Shown piece after piece: positions 33,232-42,209 of a stretch of DNA of 64,000 nucleotides (the stretch's first letter is position 1; every line of letters starts with the position of its first letter). The stretch is from NCBI RefSeq assembly GCF_002355895.1, contig NZ_AP017652.1:1397001-1461000 (forward strand), read 5' to 3'. The notes below the pieces were generated by a model that was not told the DNA's origin, searched no databases, and saw nothing but the letters and a program-made list of their open reading frames with translations. Position numbers and translations under genes: made by a program. The DNA comes from Streptococcus sp. NPS 308 (GTDB lineage Bacteria > Bacillota > Bacilli > Lactobacillales > Streptococcaceae).

Positions 33232-33342
33232 GAGCAATCTATCTTCTATGTATTTCAATCAAACCATACTAGGTCATTCGAACAAGCCTACTAGCTAATT
33301 CTAGGTAAATGTGATAGGATAAACATAGAGAAAGGAGCTTTT

Positions 33343-34419
33343 ATGGCCAATATTTTTGACTATCTTAAGGATGTAGTCTTCGATTCCTTTTATGACCTCC
33401 CCGTGAATGAGTTAGATGTTCTTGCCTTGACCGAATTAACCTACCTTGCTTTTGATGGTGTAGTCACCCAAAAAACCCAGCGCCTCATAGATCTAGCACC
33501 TCAAATCCCTAGAGAAACGACGATGTTGACCAATAAGAACCGCCTCCAGTTGTTGGATCAACTCTCTCAACACAAACGCTTTAAAAATTGCAAGCTCTCA
33601 GACTTTATCAACGATATCGATCCTGAATTGCAAAAACAGTTTGCGGCTATGACTTATCGTATCACTCTCGATACTTATTTGCTTGTTTTTCGTGGGACGG
33701 ATGATAGCATCATCGGTTGGAAAGAAGATTTCCATATGACCTATATGAAGGAAATTCCAGCTCAAAAACACGCCCTTCAGTATTTACAGGACTTTTTTGC
33801 TCAACATCCTAACCAAAAGGTTGTCATAGCTGGACACTCAAAAGGGGGCAATCTAGCCTTCTATGCTGCTAGTCAGCTCGATCCAGTCTTACAAAAAAAC
33901 ATTGTCGCTGTCTATACTTTTGATGCTCCTGGACTTCACAAGGAACTAACCGAAACAGCTGGCTATCAAAACATGATGGAAAGAACGAAAGTATTTGTCC
34001 CACAAGGGTCTATCATCGGAATGATGTTGGAAATTCCGGACAAAAAAATCGTCGTTCGAAGCACCGCTCTAGGTGGCCTTGCTCAGCACGATACCTTTAG
34101 TTGGCAGGTTGAAGACAAACACTTTGTCCAACTGGACGAGACCAATAGTGACAGCCAGCAAGTCGATACTACCTTCAAGGAATGGGTTGAGACGGTCCCT
34201 GATACTGAACTGCAGCTCTACTTTGATCTCTTTTTTGGAATCATTCTCGATGCAGGCATCTCTTCTATCAACGACCTCTCTTCCTTCAAGGTCATTGAAC
34301 ACGTTCACCATCTCTTTGTCCAAGCTCAATCCCTCACTCCCGAAGAAAGAGAAACCATGGGACGACTAACCCAACTCTTGATTGACACCCGCTACCAAGC
34401 TTGGAAAAATCGAGAATAG
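33343..34419 (+). CDS. DUF2974 alpha/beta-hydrolase-like protein
   Basis: A 358-residue protein of the Mbeg1/DUF2974 type. The N-terminal half has a lipase-3-like core: YLLVFRGTDDSIIGWKEDF (about 112-130, oxyanion region) and AGHSKGGNLAFYAA (about 163-176) with nucleophile Ser166. Asp and His partners are plausible in VYTFDAPG and QHDTFSW. The C-terminal 100 residues are helical. It is probably cytoplasmic, as no signal peptide is visible. Substrate unknown. AAAGGAGC precedes the start; it ends at a strong bidirectional terminator shared with the LPXTG gene. Confidence 0.85.
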   Translation: MANIFDYLKDVVFDSFYDLPVNELDVLALTELTYLAFDGVVTQKTQRLIDLAPQIPRETTMLTNKNRLQLLDQLSQHKRFKNCKLSDFINDIDPELQKQFAAMTYRITLDTYLLVFRGTDDSIIGWKEDFHMTYMKEIPAQKHALQYLQDFFAQHPNQKVVIAGHSKGGNLAFYAASQLDPVLQKNIVAVYTFDAPGLHKELTETAGYQNMMERTKVFVPQGSIIGMMLEIPDKKIVVRSTALGGLAQHDTFSWQVEDKHFVQLDETNSDSQQVDTTFKEWVETVPDTELQLYFDLFFGIILDAGISSINDLSSFKVIEHVHHLFVQAQSLTPEERETMGRLTQLLIDTRYQAWKNRE

Positions 34420-34420
34420 A

Positions 34421-34460
34421 CAAAAAACCAACTAATCATTAGATTAGTTGGTTTTTTGTT
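34421..34460. terminator. Bidirectional terminator
   Basis: AAAAAACCAACTAATC pairs with GATTAGTTGGTTTTTT. It serves the DUF2974 gene (+) and the LPXTG surface-protein gene (-). Confidence 0.9.
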
Positions 34461-34501
34461 TAAGAAACTAATGGATACTACTTAGAATCTCGAGTATAGA
34501 A

Positions 34502-37500
34502 TTAGTCTTCTTTTTTCTTACGAGACACAAGTCCAAATCCGCTCATCAAACCAAGTACTCCTAGAGCTGCCAAAGCTACATGATCTTCCGTACCAGTATT
34601 AGGTAATTCTTTGGTTGCTTTAGTCGTTGGAGATTGCTCAGTCGGTTTTTGTTGAGGGGCAGTAACAACCTTCTCATAAATGTGCTCTGTGTCGCCGTTT
34701 GGAAGTTTCTTAGTCTCTACGAAGCGGTAGCCTGGGATATCTTTCTTAGGTTGTTCACCGTCTTCGGTTGGATAACCTGGAATTTCATTACCTTCCTTAT
34801 CCTTATGACTGGTCTTAACCTTCTCATAAACGTGTTCTGTGTCACCGTTTGGAAGCTTCTTAGTCTCTACGAAGCGGTAGCCTGGGATATCCTTCTTAGG
34901 TTGTTCACCGTCTTCGCTTGGATAACCTGGAATTTCATTCCCTTCCTTATCCTTATGACTAGTCTTCACTTTTTCGTAGACATGTTCTGTGTCGCCGTTT
35001 GGAAGTTTCTTAGTCTCTACGAAGCGGTAGCCTGGGATATCTTTCTTAGGTTGTTCACCATCTTCGCTTGGATAACCTGGAATTTCATTGCCTTCCTTAT
35101 CCTTGTGACTGGTCTTAACCTTCTCATAAACGTGTTCTGTGTCACCGTTTGGAAGTTTCTTAGTCTCTACGAAGCGGTAGCCTGGGATATCTTTCTTAGG
35201 TTGTTCACCATCTTCGCTTGGATAACCTGGAATTTCATTGCCTTCCTTATCCTTATGACTAGTCTTAATCTTCTCATAAACGTGCTCTGTGTCGCCGTTT
35301 GGAAGTTTCTTAGTCTCTACGAAGCGGTAACCTGGAATATCTTTCTTAGGTTGTTCACCGTCTTCGCTTGGATAACCTGGAATTTCATTGCCTTCCTTAT
35401 CCTTATGACTAGTCTTCACTTTTTCGTAGACATGTTCTGTGTCGCCGTTTGGAAGTTTCTTAGTCTCTACGAAGCGGTAGCCTGGGATATCCTTCTTAGG
35501 TTGTTCACCGTCTTCTGTTGGATAACCTGGAATTTCATTGCCTTCCTTATCCTTATGACTGGTCTTAACCTTCTCATAAACGTGCTCTGTGTCGCCGTTT
35601 GGAAGTTTCTTAGTCTCTACGAAGCGGTAGCCTGGAATATCTTTCTTAGGTTGTTCACCGTCTTCTGTTGGATAACCTGGAATTTCATTCCCTTCCTTAT
35701 CCTTATGGCTTGTCTTAACCTTCTCATAAACGTGTTCTGTGTCGCCGTTTGGAAGTTTCTTAGTCTCTACGAAGCGGTAGCCTGGAATATCCTTCTTAGG
35801 TTGTTCACCGTCTTCGCTTGGATAACCTGGAATTTCATTCCCTTCCTTATCCTTATGACTAGTCTTCACTTTTTCGTAGACATGTTCTGTGTCGCCGTTT
35901 GGAAGTTTCTTAGTCTCTACGAAGCGGTAGCCTGGGATATCTTTCTTAGGTTGTTCACCATCTTCGCTTGGATATCCTGGAATTTCATTCCCTTCCTTAT
36001 CCTTGTGACTGGTCTTAACCTTCTCATAAACGTGTTCTGTGTCGCCGTTTGGAAGTTTCTTAGTCTCTACGAAGCGGTAGCCTGGAATATCCTTCTTAGG
36101 TTGTTCACCGTCTTCGCTTGGATAACCTGGAATTTCATTCCCTTCCTTATCCTTATGACTAGTCTTAACCTTCTCATAAACGTGTTCTGTGTCGCCGTTT
36201 GGAAGTTTCTTGGTCTCTACGAAGCGGTAACCTGGAATATCTTTCTTAGGTTGTTCGCCGTCTTCGCTTGGATAACCTGGAATTTCATTCCCTTCCTTAT
36301 CCTTGTGACTGGTCTTAACCTTCTCATAAACGTGTTCTGTGTCGCCGTTTGGAAGTTTCTTAGTCTCTACGAAGCGGTAGCCTGGAATATCCTTCTTAGG
36401 TTGTTCACCGTCTTCGCTTGGATAACCTGGAATTTCATTCCCTTCCTTATCCTTATGACTAGTCTTAACCTTCTCATAAACGTGTTCTGTGTCGCCGTTT
36501 GGAAGTTTCTTGGTCTCTACGAAGCGGTAACCTGGAATTTCCTTCTTAGGTTGTTCACCGTCTTCTGTTGGATAACCTGGAATTTCATTCCCTTCCTTAT
36601 CCTTATGACTAGTCTTAACCTTCTCATAAACGTGTTCTGTATCACCGTTTGGAAGTTTCTTAGTCTCTACGAAGCGGTAACCTGGAATATCTTTCTTCGG
36701 TTGTTCACCGTCTTCTGTTGGATAACCTGGAATTTCATTCCCTTCCTTATCCTTATGACTAGTCTTAACCTTCTCATAAACGTGTTCTGTATCACCGTTT
36801 GGAAGTTTCTTAGTCTCTACGAAGCGGTAACCTGGAATATCTTTCTTCGGTTGTTCACCGTCTTCGCTTGGATAACCTGGAATTTCATTGCCTTCCTTAT
36901 CCTTATGACTAGTCTTAACCTTCTCATAAACGTGTTCTGTGTCACCGTTTGGAAGTTTCTTAGTCTCTACGAAGCGGTAGCCTGGAATATCCTTCTTAGG
37001 TTGTTCACCATCTTCGCTTGGAATTAATGTATTCCCCTTAGTATCTACAAATGAAGTAATTGGACGGACAGTCGGAGTGTATTTTGCAGTTATTTCTGTT
37101 CCGTTCTTATCAACTCGTTTGACTGTAACTCCTGAAGCCTTCCCAACAAAGTCTTTTTCTGGTGTGAAAGTTACCACACCATTTTCATCAATGGTATAAG
37201 TTCCTTCTCCCGGAACAACTTTCTTAGTTGTCCCATCATCAAATGTTGGTTTAACATTTTCATCAATTTCAACAGTCTTCTCCACACCATTTACTGTAAC
37301 TTTACCACCAGTAAAAGTTGGTGTACCGTGTTGTTTTTGCCCTTTTGGACCTTCGGATTCATCATCTGTAGAAGTTGGTTTAACAGGTATTACAGTTGGA
37401 GTATACGTTGCTGTAGCAGTTGCTGTAATATCAGTATCATTAGCATCTTTTCCTAATTTTGCAGTAAGTGAAACTGTGACAGGTGTAGCTGTACCGGTAA

Positions 37501-40500
37501 ATGTCTTCAATGGAACAAAGGTTACTTCGCCTGTTTCATTATTAATTGAGTAGGTACCCTGACCATCAATTGTTAGAGTATCAACAAATCCACTTGTTTT
37601 TGGATCTACTAACTTAGCAGGAGAAGAAGCACTTGGTTTTACTGGTGATCCATCTCCAACAGATGTAAAGGTTGGAGTTTCTTTTTGAGTAGCACCTTGA
37701 ATATCAGTCGAAGTCACATTATGTCCTTCAATCGTATCAGTTACTGTAATATGGTAGGTTGTTGTAGCAGTTGATGAATCAACCCCATGATCAACTCCCG
37801 ACTCAGTTCCACCGATTGTTGCTTCAGTAGTGTAATTTCCATTACTATCAATAACATCAATCTTAACAGTATATACCCCTACTTCATTTAAGCTATATCC
37901 ACTAGCAATATTGTAGTTGTTTGCATCTTGTTTAGTATCAAATACTTTTTGAACTCCTGAAGGCGATGTTACTGTGATTCGAGTGATATAGGTTGTTTTA
38001 CCATATTTAGTATCCTCAGAGTCTGAGATGCTTACTGCAGCTTTTGCTTCATTACGAAGGTCAACCGCAGTACCTTTTGTTGAAGTATAATCTTGTGAAG
38101 TTGCTGTTGGTTTTGTATTTACTACAGTTGCCACATCAGTATTTGTTGCAATCGTTCCTCTAATAATACCACCAAATCCTGACTTAGTATGAACTTCCCA
38201 AGAGTCATTTCCAAGCTTAGCAGCAGTCACTTCAGTTCCATCAGATGACGCCCAGGTATTTGAATGTTTATCGTAAGTGACAGTTACTGACATTCCATCT
38301 CCTACCTGATTAGTATTCCTAGAAACATAAATCGTTTCTGGACGAGTTGGCGTTTCTACACTTGTCACTTTCCCAGTGCTATCAAGCTGTCGAATGTACT
38401 CATAGATATAAAATTTCATACCACCGTCTTGCTGAGCTTCTGTGTACACTTGACGTTTAGTCCATCTTGTCGTACCATCACCATTCAGTGTTTTACTTTC
38501 AGCATAGTCGCTAGGTAACTCCCAGTGTCCGGTAGCCTTATTAAAAGTAGCAGTATGTTTTTGCCCATCCGTTCCATTTAACTCAACTTGTTCACGTAAG
38601 AAAGTTCCCTTAACATTTTCAGCAGATGCTTCTACTTTGATATTATCAACACCAACTTTGGCAGTTGCCTCTGATGTCACAGGAATATTAAAGACTGTAT
38701 CGGAATCAACAGTACCTAATTCTTGATTTTCAGAAACAGCTGTGTTGGTTGAACCACTGTCTACGAGCCATTTGCCATTAACTGCTTTTAGATTGGTTAC
38801 AGTACCATCAGGCATTGTTACCTTAGCACTTGATGCACCTTTAGAAATTTTAACTGGTACAACTGTTGAGTAAGTTTCAACGTTTTGAACCTCAACCTTT
38901 GGTTTCACGACTAATGTTACAGTAGCATGTGCTTCTTGTCCAGATTGGTTCCAGACATTATTATTAGCCAATTTATCATAATCTTTTGCAAATACGGAGA
39001 CTGTGTAAATTCCTGCTTCAGTTAATTTTCCAGAAATGATTCCTCTCCCCATATTCGTTTGATCAGCAGCTTGCTCATCAGAAGTACTGTTTGCAACACT
39101 ATAGCTAGTACCTGGAATTAGGACTTTAGAATCATCTAATTGTTCACCAATGGTGTTATATCCTGAAACTCCTGTCACTGCTCTAGAAAATCTTTGAGGC
39201 ACTCTTACAACTTTTCCTTCAACCGTCGTGTAGTTATAAGTTCCTCGACTATTTGCTGGTGTTGCACTAGCACCTGATTCGTCATAGAATTGAATGTTTA
39301 CATTAGCATCATCACCTACTTTACGATCATAACGCTCAGAGTCTGACTTTATTTTAGGAGGTGTGCTATCTTGCCACCCGACCCAACCAGCACGAAGATT
39401 CTGAATTTGGAAAGTTACTGTTCGACCATCTGTATTGGTCGCAGTAATATTAAATCGTAAATCATAAACTCCATTTTCAATATCCGCTATAACTTTTCCT
39501 TGAATTGTGTCTGTTTCTGAATCGTATGTCAATCCCGGCACAAGGTTAGTTGGGGTTACAGAGGTAAGACTCCAACCAGCTTGCTTAGCATTTTCAGAAA
39601 CAGCGATACGATCTTTCAAACCTTTAATATAAACTCTGTCAACTCCGTGTTCATACCCATAGCCATAAATTTCTGTAGCTAGGTATTCATAACCACCGTT
39701 AGCAGAGTATATTGACGTCGCAGCGTTTGAAATTCTTGACCCATCCGCACGGAGTTTATTTCTCCAAAGTGGTGCTTCTTCAGCTAACTTTTTAGCAGCA
39801 TCAGGGGTTAATGGATAGTCTACACGTCCTTTGTTGTTATGACCAGTTTTTCCACCTTGTTCTGTATGCATCCCATTTCCAGCATTTGTATCATTACCAA
39901 CCCGCTGATTAGAATAGACTTCAATCTCTAGACCTGTAGCATCAGTACCCGTAATTAATTTAATTTCTTGTACTGGAATTGTATAGGTATCTTTACCAGT
40001 ATGATTTGCAGCGTTTGTTTCCGATGCATGAGTTGTATTAGAACCCTCTTCGGCATAGAAATCTTGAGCAGCCAAAGCGACTCCAAAGTTTCCATCTTTT
40101 CCGATTCCTGCTTTTTTTAGCTCATTATATACTGCAAGAATTGACTCGTTCAAACGTGACAATTGTTCATTGCCTTGTTTAGCTGTAACGCTATCCGTAG
40201 CTAACACTTTTTTAGCTTCCGCAATAACTTCCTTATTGTGTACTACCGCTGCTTCGATAGCCTCTTTGTAGTCGTCTTCAAGTTTATGTTTACGAATCGC
40301 TTCATCTGCAAGAACATTTGTCACTTCCGCTTCTGACGTGACCTGTTCCAAAACCTTTTTAGATTCTTCTACAGCTTTTTCTGTAGCAGTGGTCGCCACT
40401 GGTTTGACTGCTATAGTTGCTGGTGTTTCCTCAACTTGTTTCCCAGCTTCGTCTGACTCAACTACAACTGTAATCAAAGCTTCAATTTTAGCATGCTCTG

Positions 40501-40924
40501 CATCGATATCAGCCTGTTTTGCAGTTTCGTTTGCAAGAACTGCCTTTGCCGCAGTCAATACTTCATTTGCAGTAGCTATCGCTGTTGCATCAGCTTTCTT
40601 TGCAGATGCAATCTTCGCTTCTAACTCAACTACTTTTTTAGTCAGAGCAGTCTTATCAACTTTTTTAGTCTCTACTACTTTTTCTGACGCCTTAGCTTCA
40701 GATTTCTCCGCCGTTATAGTCGGCTCCGACTCCTTTATTGCTACTGGTGTTGTCGTTGCCACTGTTGCATCTGCACCTTGTACTTCCGCTGCCGATACCG
40801 CACCATTACCTAGGAACATCATCAAACCGGCCGCAATTGCCACCGACGCTGCCCCAAAGCTGTACTTCCGAATGCCATAACGAATGTACTTCTCCGTTCT
40901 AAAATCCTGTTGCTTACTCTTCAT
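34502..40924 (-). CDS. LPXTG-anchored, repeat-rich surface protein (CshA-type and 50-residue repeats)
   Basis: A 2140-residue wall-anchored protein. It starts at MKSKQQDF, 11 bases after AGGAAGG. N-terminus: YSIRK-type signal (YGIRKYSFGAASVAIAAGL), then an Ala/Lys/Glu-rich helical region (about 45-275). A non-repetitive Ig-like/adhesin region with GYNTIGEQLD and RWTKRQVYTEAQQ runs to about 1110. Two CshA-type fibril segments follow (about 1110-1300, with FTPEKDFVGKASGVTVKRVD). Sixteen tandem 50-residue repeats lie at about 1300-2090, then a Thr/Pro/Gln-rich wall linker and the sorting signal LPNTG, a hydrophobic segment and RKKKED. Probable role: adhesion or fibril-like display. The ligand is unknown. 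Confidence 0.92.
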   Translation of the reverse strand: MKSKQQDFRTEKYIRYGIRKYSFGAASVAIAAGLMMFLGNGAVSAAEVQGADATVATTTPVAIKESEPTITAEKSEAKASEKVVETKKVDKTALTKKVVELEAKIASAKKADATAIATANEVLTAAKAVLANETAKQADIDAEHAKIEALITVVVESDEAGKQVEETPATIAVKPVATTATEKAVEESKKVLEQVTSEAEVTNVLADEAIRKHKLEDDYKEAIEAAVVHNKEVIAEAKKVLATDSVTAKQGNEQLSRLNESILAVYNELKKAGIGKDGNFGVALAAQDFYAEEGSNTTHASETNAANHTGKDTYTIPVQEIKLITGTDATGLEIEVYSNQRVGNDTNAGNGMHTEQGGKTGHNNKGRVDYPLTPDAAKKLAEEAPLWRNKLRADGSRISNAATSIYSANGGYEYLATEIYGYGYEHGVDRVYIKGLKDRIAVSENAKQAGWSLTSVTPTNLVPGLTYDSETDTIQGKVIADIENGVYDLRFNITATNTDGRTVTFQIQNLRAGWVGWQDSTPPKIKSDSERYDRKVGDDANVNIQFYDESGASATPANSRGTYNYTTVEGKVVRVPQRFSRAVTGVSGYNTIGEQLDDSKVLIPGTSYSVANSTSDEQAADQTNMGRGIISGKLTEAGIYTVSVFAKDYDKLANNNVWNQSGQEAHATVTLVVKPKVEVQNVETYSTVVPVKISKGASSAKVTMPDGTVTNLKAVNGKWLVDSGSTNTAVSENQELGTVDSDTVFNIPVTSEATAKVGVDNIKVEASAENVKGTFLREQVELNGTDGQKHTATFNKATGHWELPSDYAESKTLNGDGTTRWTKRQVYTEAQQDGGMKFYIYEYIRQLDSTGKVTSVETPTRPETIYVSRNTNQVGDGMSVTVTYDKHSNTWASSDGTEVTAAKLGNDSWEVHTKSGFGGIIRGTIATNTDVATVVNTKPTATSQDYTSTKGTAVDLRNEAKAAVSISDSEDTKYGKTTYITRITVTSPSGVQKVFDTKQDANNYNIASGYSLNEVGVYTVKIDVIDSNGNYTTEATIGGTESGVDHGVDSSTATTTYHITVTDTIEGHNVTSTDIQGATQKETPTFTSVGDGSPVKPSASSPAKLVDPKTSGFVDTLTIDGQGTYSINNETGEVTFVPLKTFTGTATPVTVSLTAKLGKDANDTDITATATATYTPTVIPVKPTSTDDESEGPKGQKQHGTPTFTGGKVTVNGVEKTVEIDENVKPTFDDGTTKKVVPGEGTYTIDENGVVTFTPEKDFVGKASGVTVKRVDKNGTEITAKYTPTVRPITSFVDTKGNTLIPSEDGEQPKKDIPGYRFVETKKLPNGDTEHVYEKVKTSHKDKEGNEIPGYPSEDGEQPKKDIPGYRFVETKKLPNGDTEHVYEKVKTSHKDKEGNEIPGYPTEDGEQPKKDIPGYRFVETKKLPNGDTEHVYEKVKTSHKDKEGNEIPGYPTEDGEQPKKEIPGYRFVETKKLPNGDTEHVYEKVKTSHKDKEGNEIPGYPSEDGEQPKKDIPGYRFVETKKLPNGDTEHVYEKVKTSHKDKEGNEIPGYPSEDGEQPKKDIPGYRFVETKKLPNGDTEHVYEKVKTSHKDKEGNEIPGYPSEDGEQPKKDIPGYRFVETKKLPNGDTEHVYEKVKTSHKDKEGNEIPGYPSEDGEQPKKDIPGYRFVETKKLPNGDTEHVYEKVKTSHKDKEGNEIPGYPSEDGEQPKKDIPGYRFVETKKLPNGDTEHVYEKVKTSHKDKEGNEIPGYPTEDGEQPKKDIPGYRFVETKKLPNGDTEHVYEKVKTSHKDKEGNEIPGYPTEDGEQPKKDIPGYRFVETKKLPNGDTEHVYEKVKTSHKDKEGNEIPGYPSEDGEQPKKDIPGYRFVETKKLPNGDTEHVYEKIKTSHKDKEGNEIPGYPSEDGEQPKKDIPGYRFVETKKLPNGDTEHVYEKVKTSHKDKEGNEIPGYPSEDGEQPKKDIPGYRFVETKKLPNGDTEHVYEKVKTSHKDKEGNEIPGYPSEDGEQPKKDIPGYRFVETKKLPNGDTEHVYEKVKTSHKDKEGNEIPGYPTEDGEQPKKDIPGYRFVETKKLPNGDTEHIYEKVVTAPQQKPTEQSPTTKATKELPNTGTEDHVALAALGVLGLMSGFGLVSRKKKED
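34650..37026 (-). repeat. Sixteen tandem 150-bp repeats in the LPXTG gene
   Basis: The period is exactly 150 bp. Each unit encodes 50 residues beginning P(S/T)EDGEQPKK(D/E)IPGY and containing VETKKLPNGDTEH and SHKDKEGNEIPGY. Twelve units carry Ser and four carry Thr at the second position; unit 4 has Glu for Asp; unit 12 has EKIKTS for EKVKTS; the last unit runs into EKVVTAPQQ. Units are nearly identical even at synonymous sites, so copy number should vary by recombination. Confidence 0.95.
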
Positions 40925-41541
40925 AAGATACACAACCTTCCTATTTTTATTATGTTGATATTGAAATATAGAAAAACAAAATTTCTTTCTCTCCTTAAAA
41001 AGGCTTTTAAATTTTGATATTTCAAAAGGATTATGTCCTCATATTCAATATGCATATTCATACTAACACTTTCCCTATCTTTTTCAAAGATTTATATAAT
41101 TTTTTTTAAAATAAAATTAATAACATCCAAATCACTTGATTGGCAAAAACAAGCACAATCCTTCTATTTACAGTATGTAAACCTTATATTTTTGTTGAAA
41201 AAAAATTCAATAAAATACTATTTAATGTATTAAATCATTATATTTATATTTGGATACACTTCGCAAATATTATTTTTTAACATATTTTATTTATAATTAT
41301 AACTATAAAGTCCAAATGCGTCCTCAATAAAAGAAACTGTATTTTTATCAGTTATTTCTTATTTGTTCTATGTTCTTATTACCATTCAACTAAAAATATA
41401 ACAAGTCTTCTCACAGCAATTTCCTTCTTTTTTTAATATAAATCAACCAACCTTGAATACAAAAGTGGGACTTTCTTTTCACTTTATTTCCCTCTTCTGT
41501 GCTATACTTAGTTTAGTACATTCTTTGAGATTGGAGCCAGT
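40925..41541. other. AT-rich intergenic region upstream of the LPXTG gene
   Basis: About 615 bp without a credible gene, very rich in A and T. TTGAAATAT near 40961 and ATATTTCAA near 41018 form a spaced inverted repeat upstream of the LPXTG gene. A TGCTATACT extended -10 near 41500-41510 probably drives the MBL-fold gene on the plus strand. Such AT-rich stretches often hold promoter and bending sequences of surface-protein genes. Confidence 0.5.
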
Positions 41542-42171
41542 ATGAAAATCCATAAAACCGTGAATCCCGTTGCTTATGAAAACACTTATTATCTGGAAGG
41601 AGACCAACACCTGATTGTGGTTGACCCAGGTAGCCATTGGGAAGCCATTCGCAAGACTATTGAGAAAATCAACAAACCAGTCTGCGCGATTCTCCTGACC
41701 CACACCCACTACGACCATATTATGAGTCTGGACTTAGTTCGTGAAGCTTTTGGAAATCCCCCCGTTTATGTAGCAGAAAGTGAAGCCAGCTGGCTCTATA
41801 CTCCTGTTGACAATCTCTCTGGCCTACCTCGTCATGATGATATGGCAGATGTGGTCGCAAAACCAGCAGAGCACACCTTTGTCTTTCATGAGGAATACCA
41901 GATCGAAGAGTTTCGTTTTACGGTATTACCAACACCTGGCCATTCTATCGGAGGTGTTTCTCTGGTTTTTCCTGATGCCCATCTAGTCTTAACCGGAGAT
42001 GTTCTATTCCGCGAAACCATCGGACGGACAGACCTTCCTACAGGTAGCATGGAACAACTCCTTCATAGCATTCAGACGCAACTCTTCACCCTCCCTAACT
42101 ACGATGTCTACCCTGGGCATGGTCCAGCTACGACTATCGCTCACGAAAAGACCTTTAATCCCTTTTTCTAA
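41542..42171 (+). CDS. MBL-fold metallo-hydrolase (glyoxalase II-like)
   Basis: A 209-residue hydrolase with the complete metallo-beta-lactamase-fold ligand set: THTHYDHIMS (about 54-63, HxHxDH), TPGHSIGGVS (about 133-142), TGDVLFRETIGRTD (about 151-164) and YPGHGPATT (about 192-200). It is close to hydroxyacylglutathione hydrolase-like proteins of Firmicutes; the substrate is uncertain. TTGGAG precedes the start. It converges on pepO with a shared terminator. Confidence 0.88.
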   Translation: MKIHKTVNPVAYENTYYLEGDQHLIVVDPGSHWEAIRKTIEKINKPVCAILLTHTHYDHIMSLDLVREAFGNPPVYVAESEASWLYTPVDNLSGLPRHDDMADVVAKPAEHTFVFHEEYQIEEFRFTVLPTPGHSIGGVSLVFPDAHLVLTGDVLFRETIGRTDLPTGSMEQLLHSIQTQLFTLPNYDVYPGHGPATTIAHEKTFNPFF

Positions 42172-42177
42172 CAAGCA

Positions 42178-42207
42178 AAAAACCAAGGATAATTTCCTTG
42201 GTTTTTG
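42178..42207. terminator. Bidirectional terminator between the MBL gene and pepO
   Basis: AAAAAACCAAGGA pairs with TCCTTGGTTTTT around loop TAATT. Confidence 0.85.
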
Positions 42208-42209
42208 TC

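Noticed and set aside
34650..37026. Regular repeats that might suggest a CRISPR array
   Set aside because: The units are 150 bp, contiguous, without unique spacers and in frame within a surface-protein gene.
34634..37027. A 797-codon open frame on the plus strand opposite the repeats of the LPXTG gene
   Set aside because: It exists only because the 150-bp unit is a multiple of three and happens to lack stops on the other strand. It has no ribosome binding site, and its translation is a hydrophobic low-complexity repeat.
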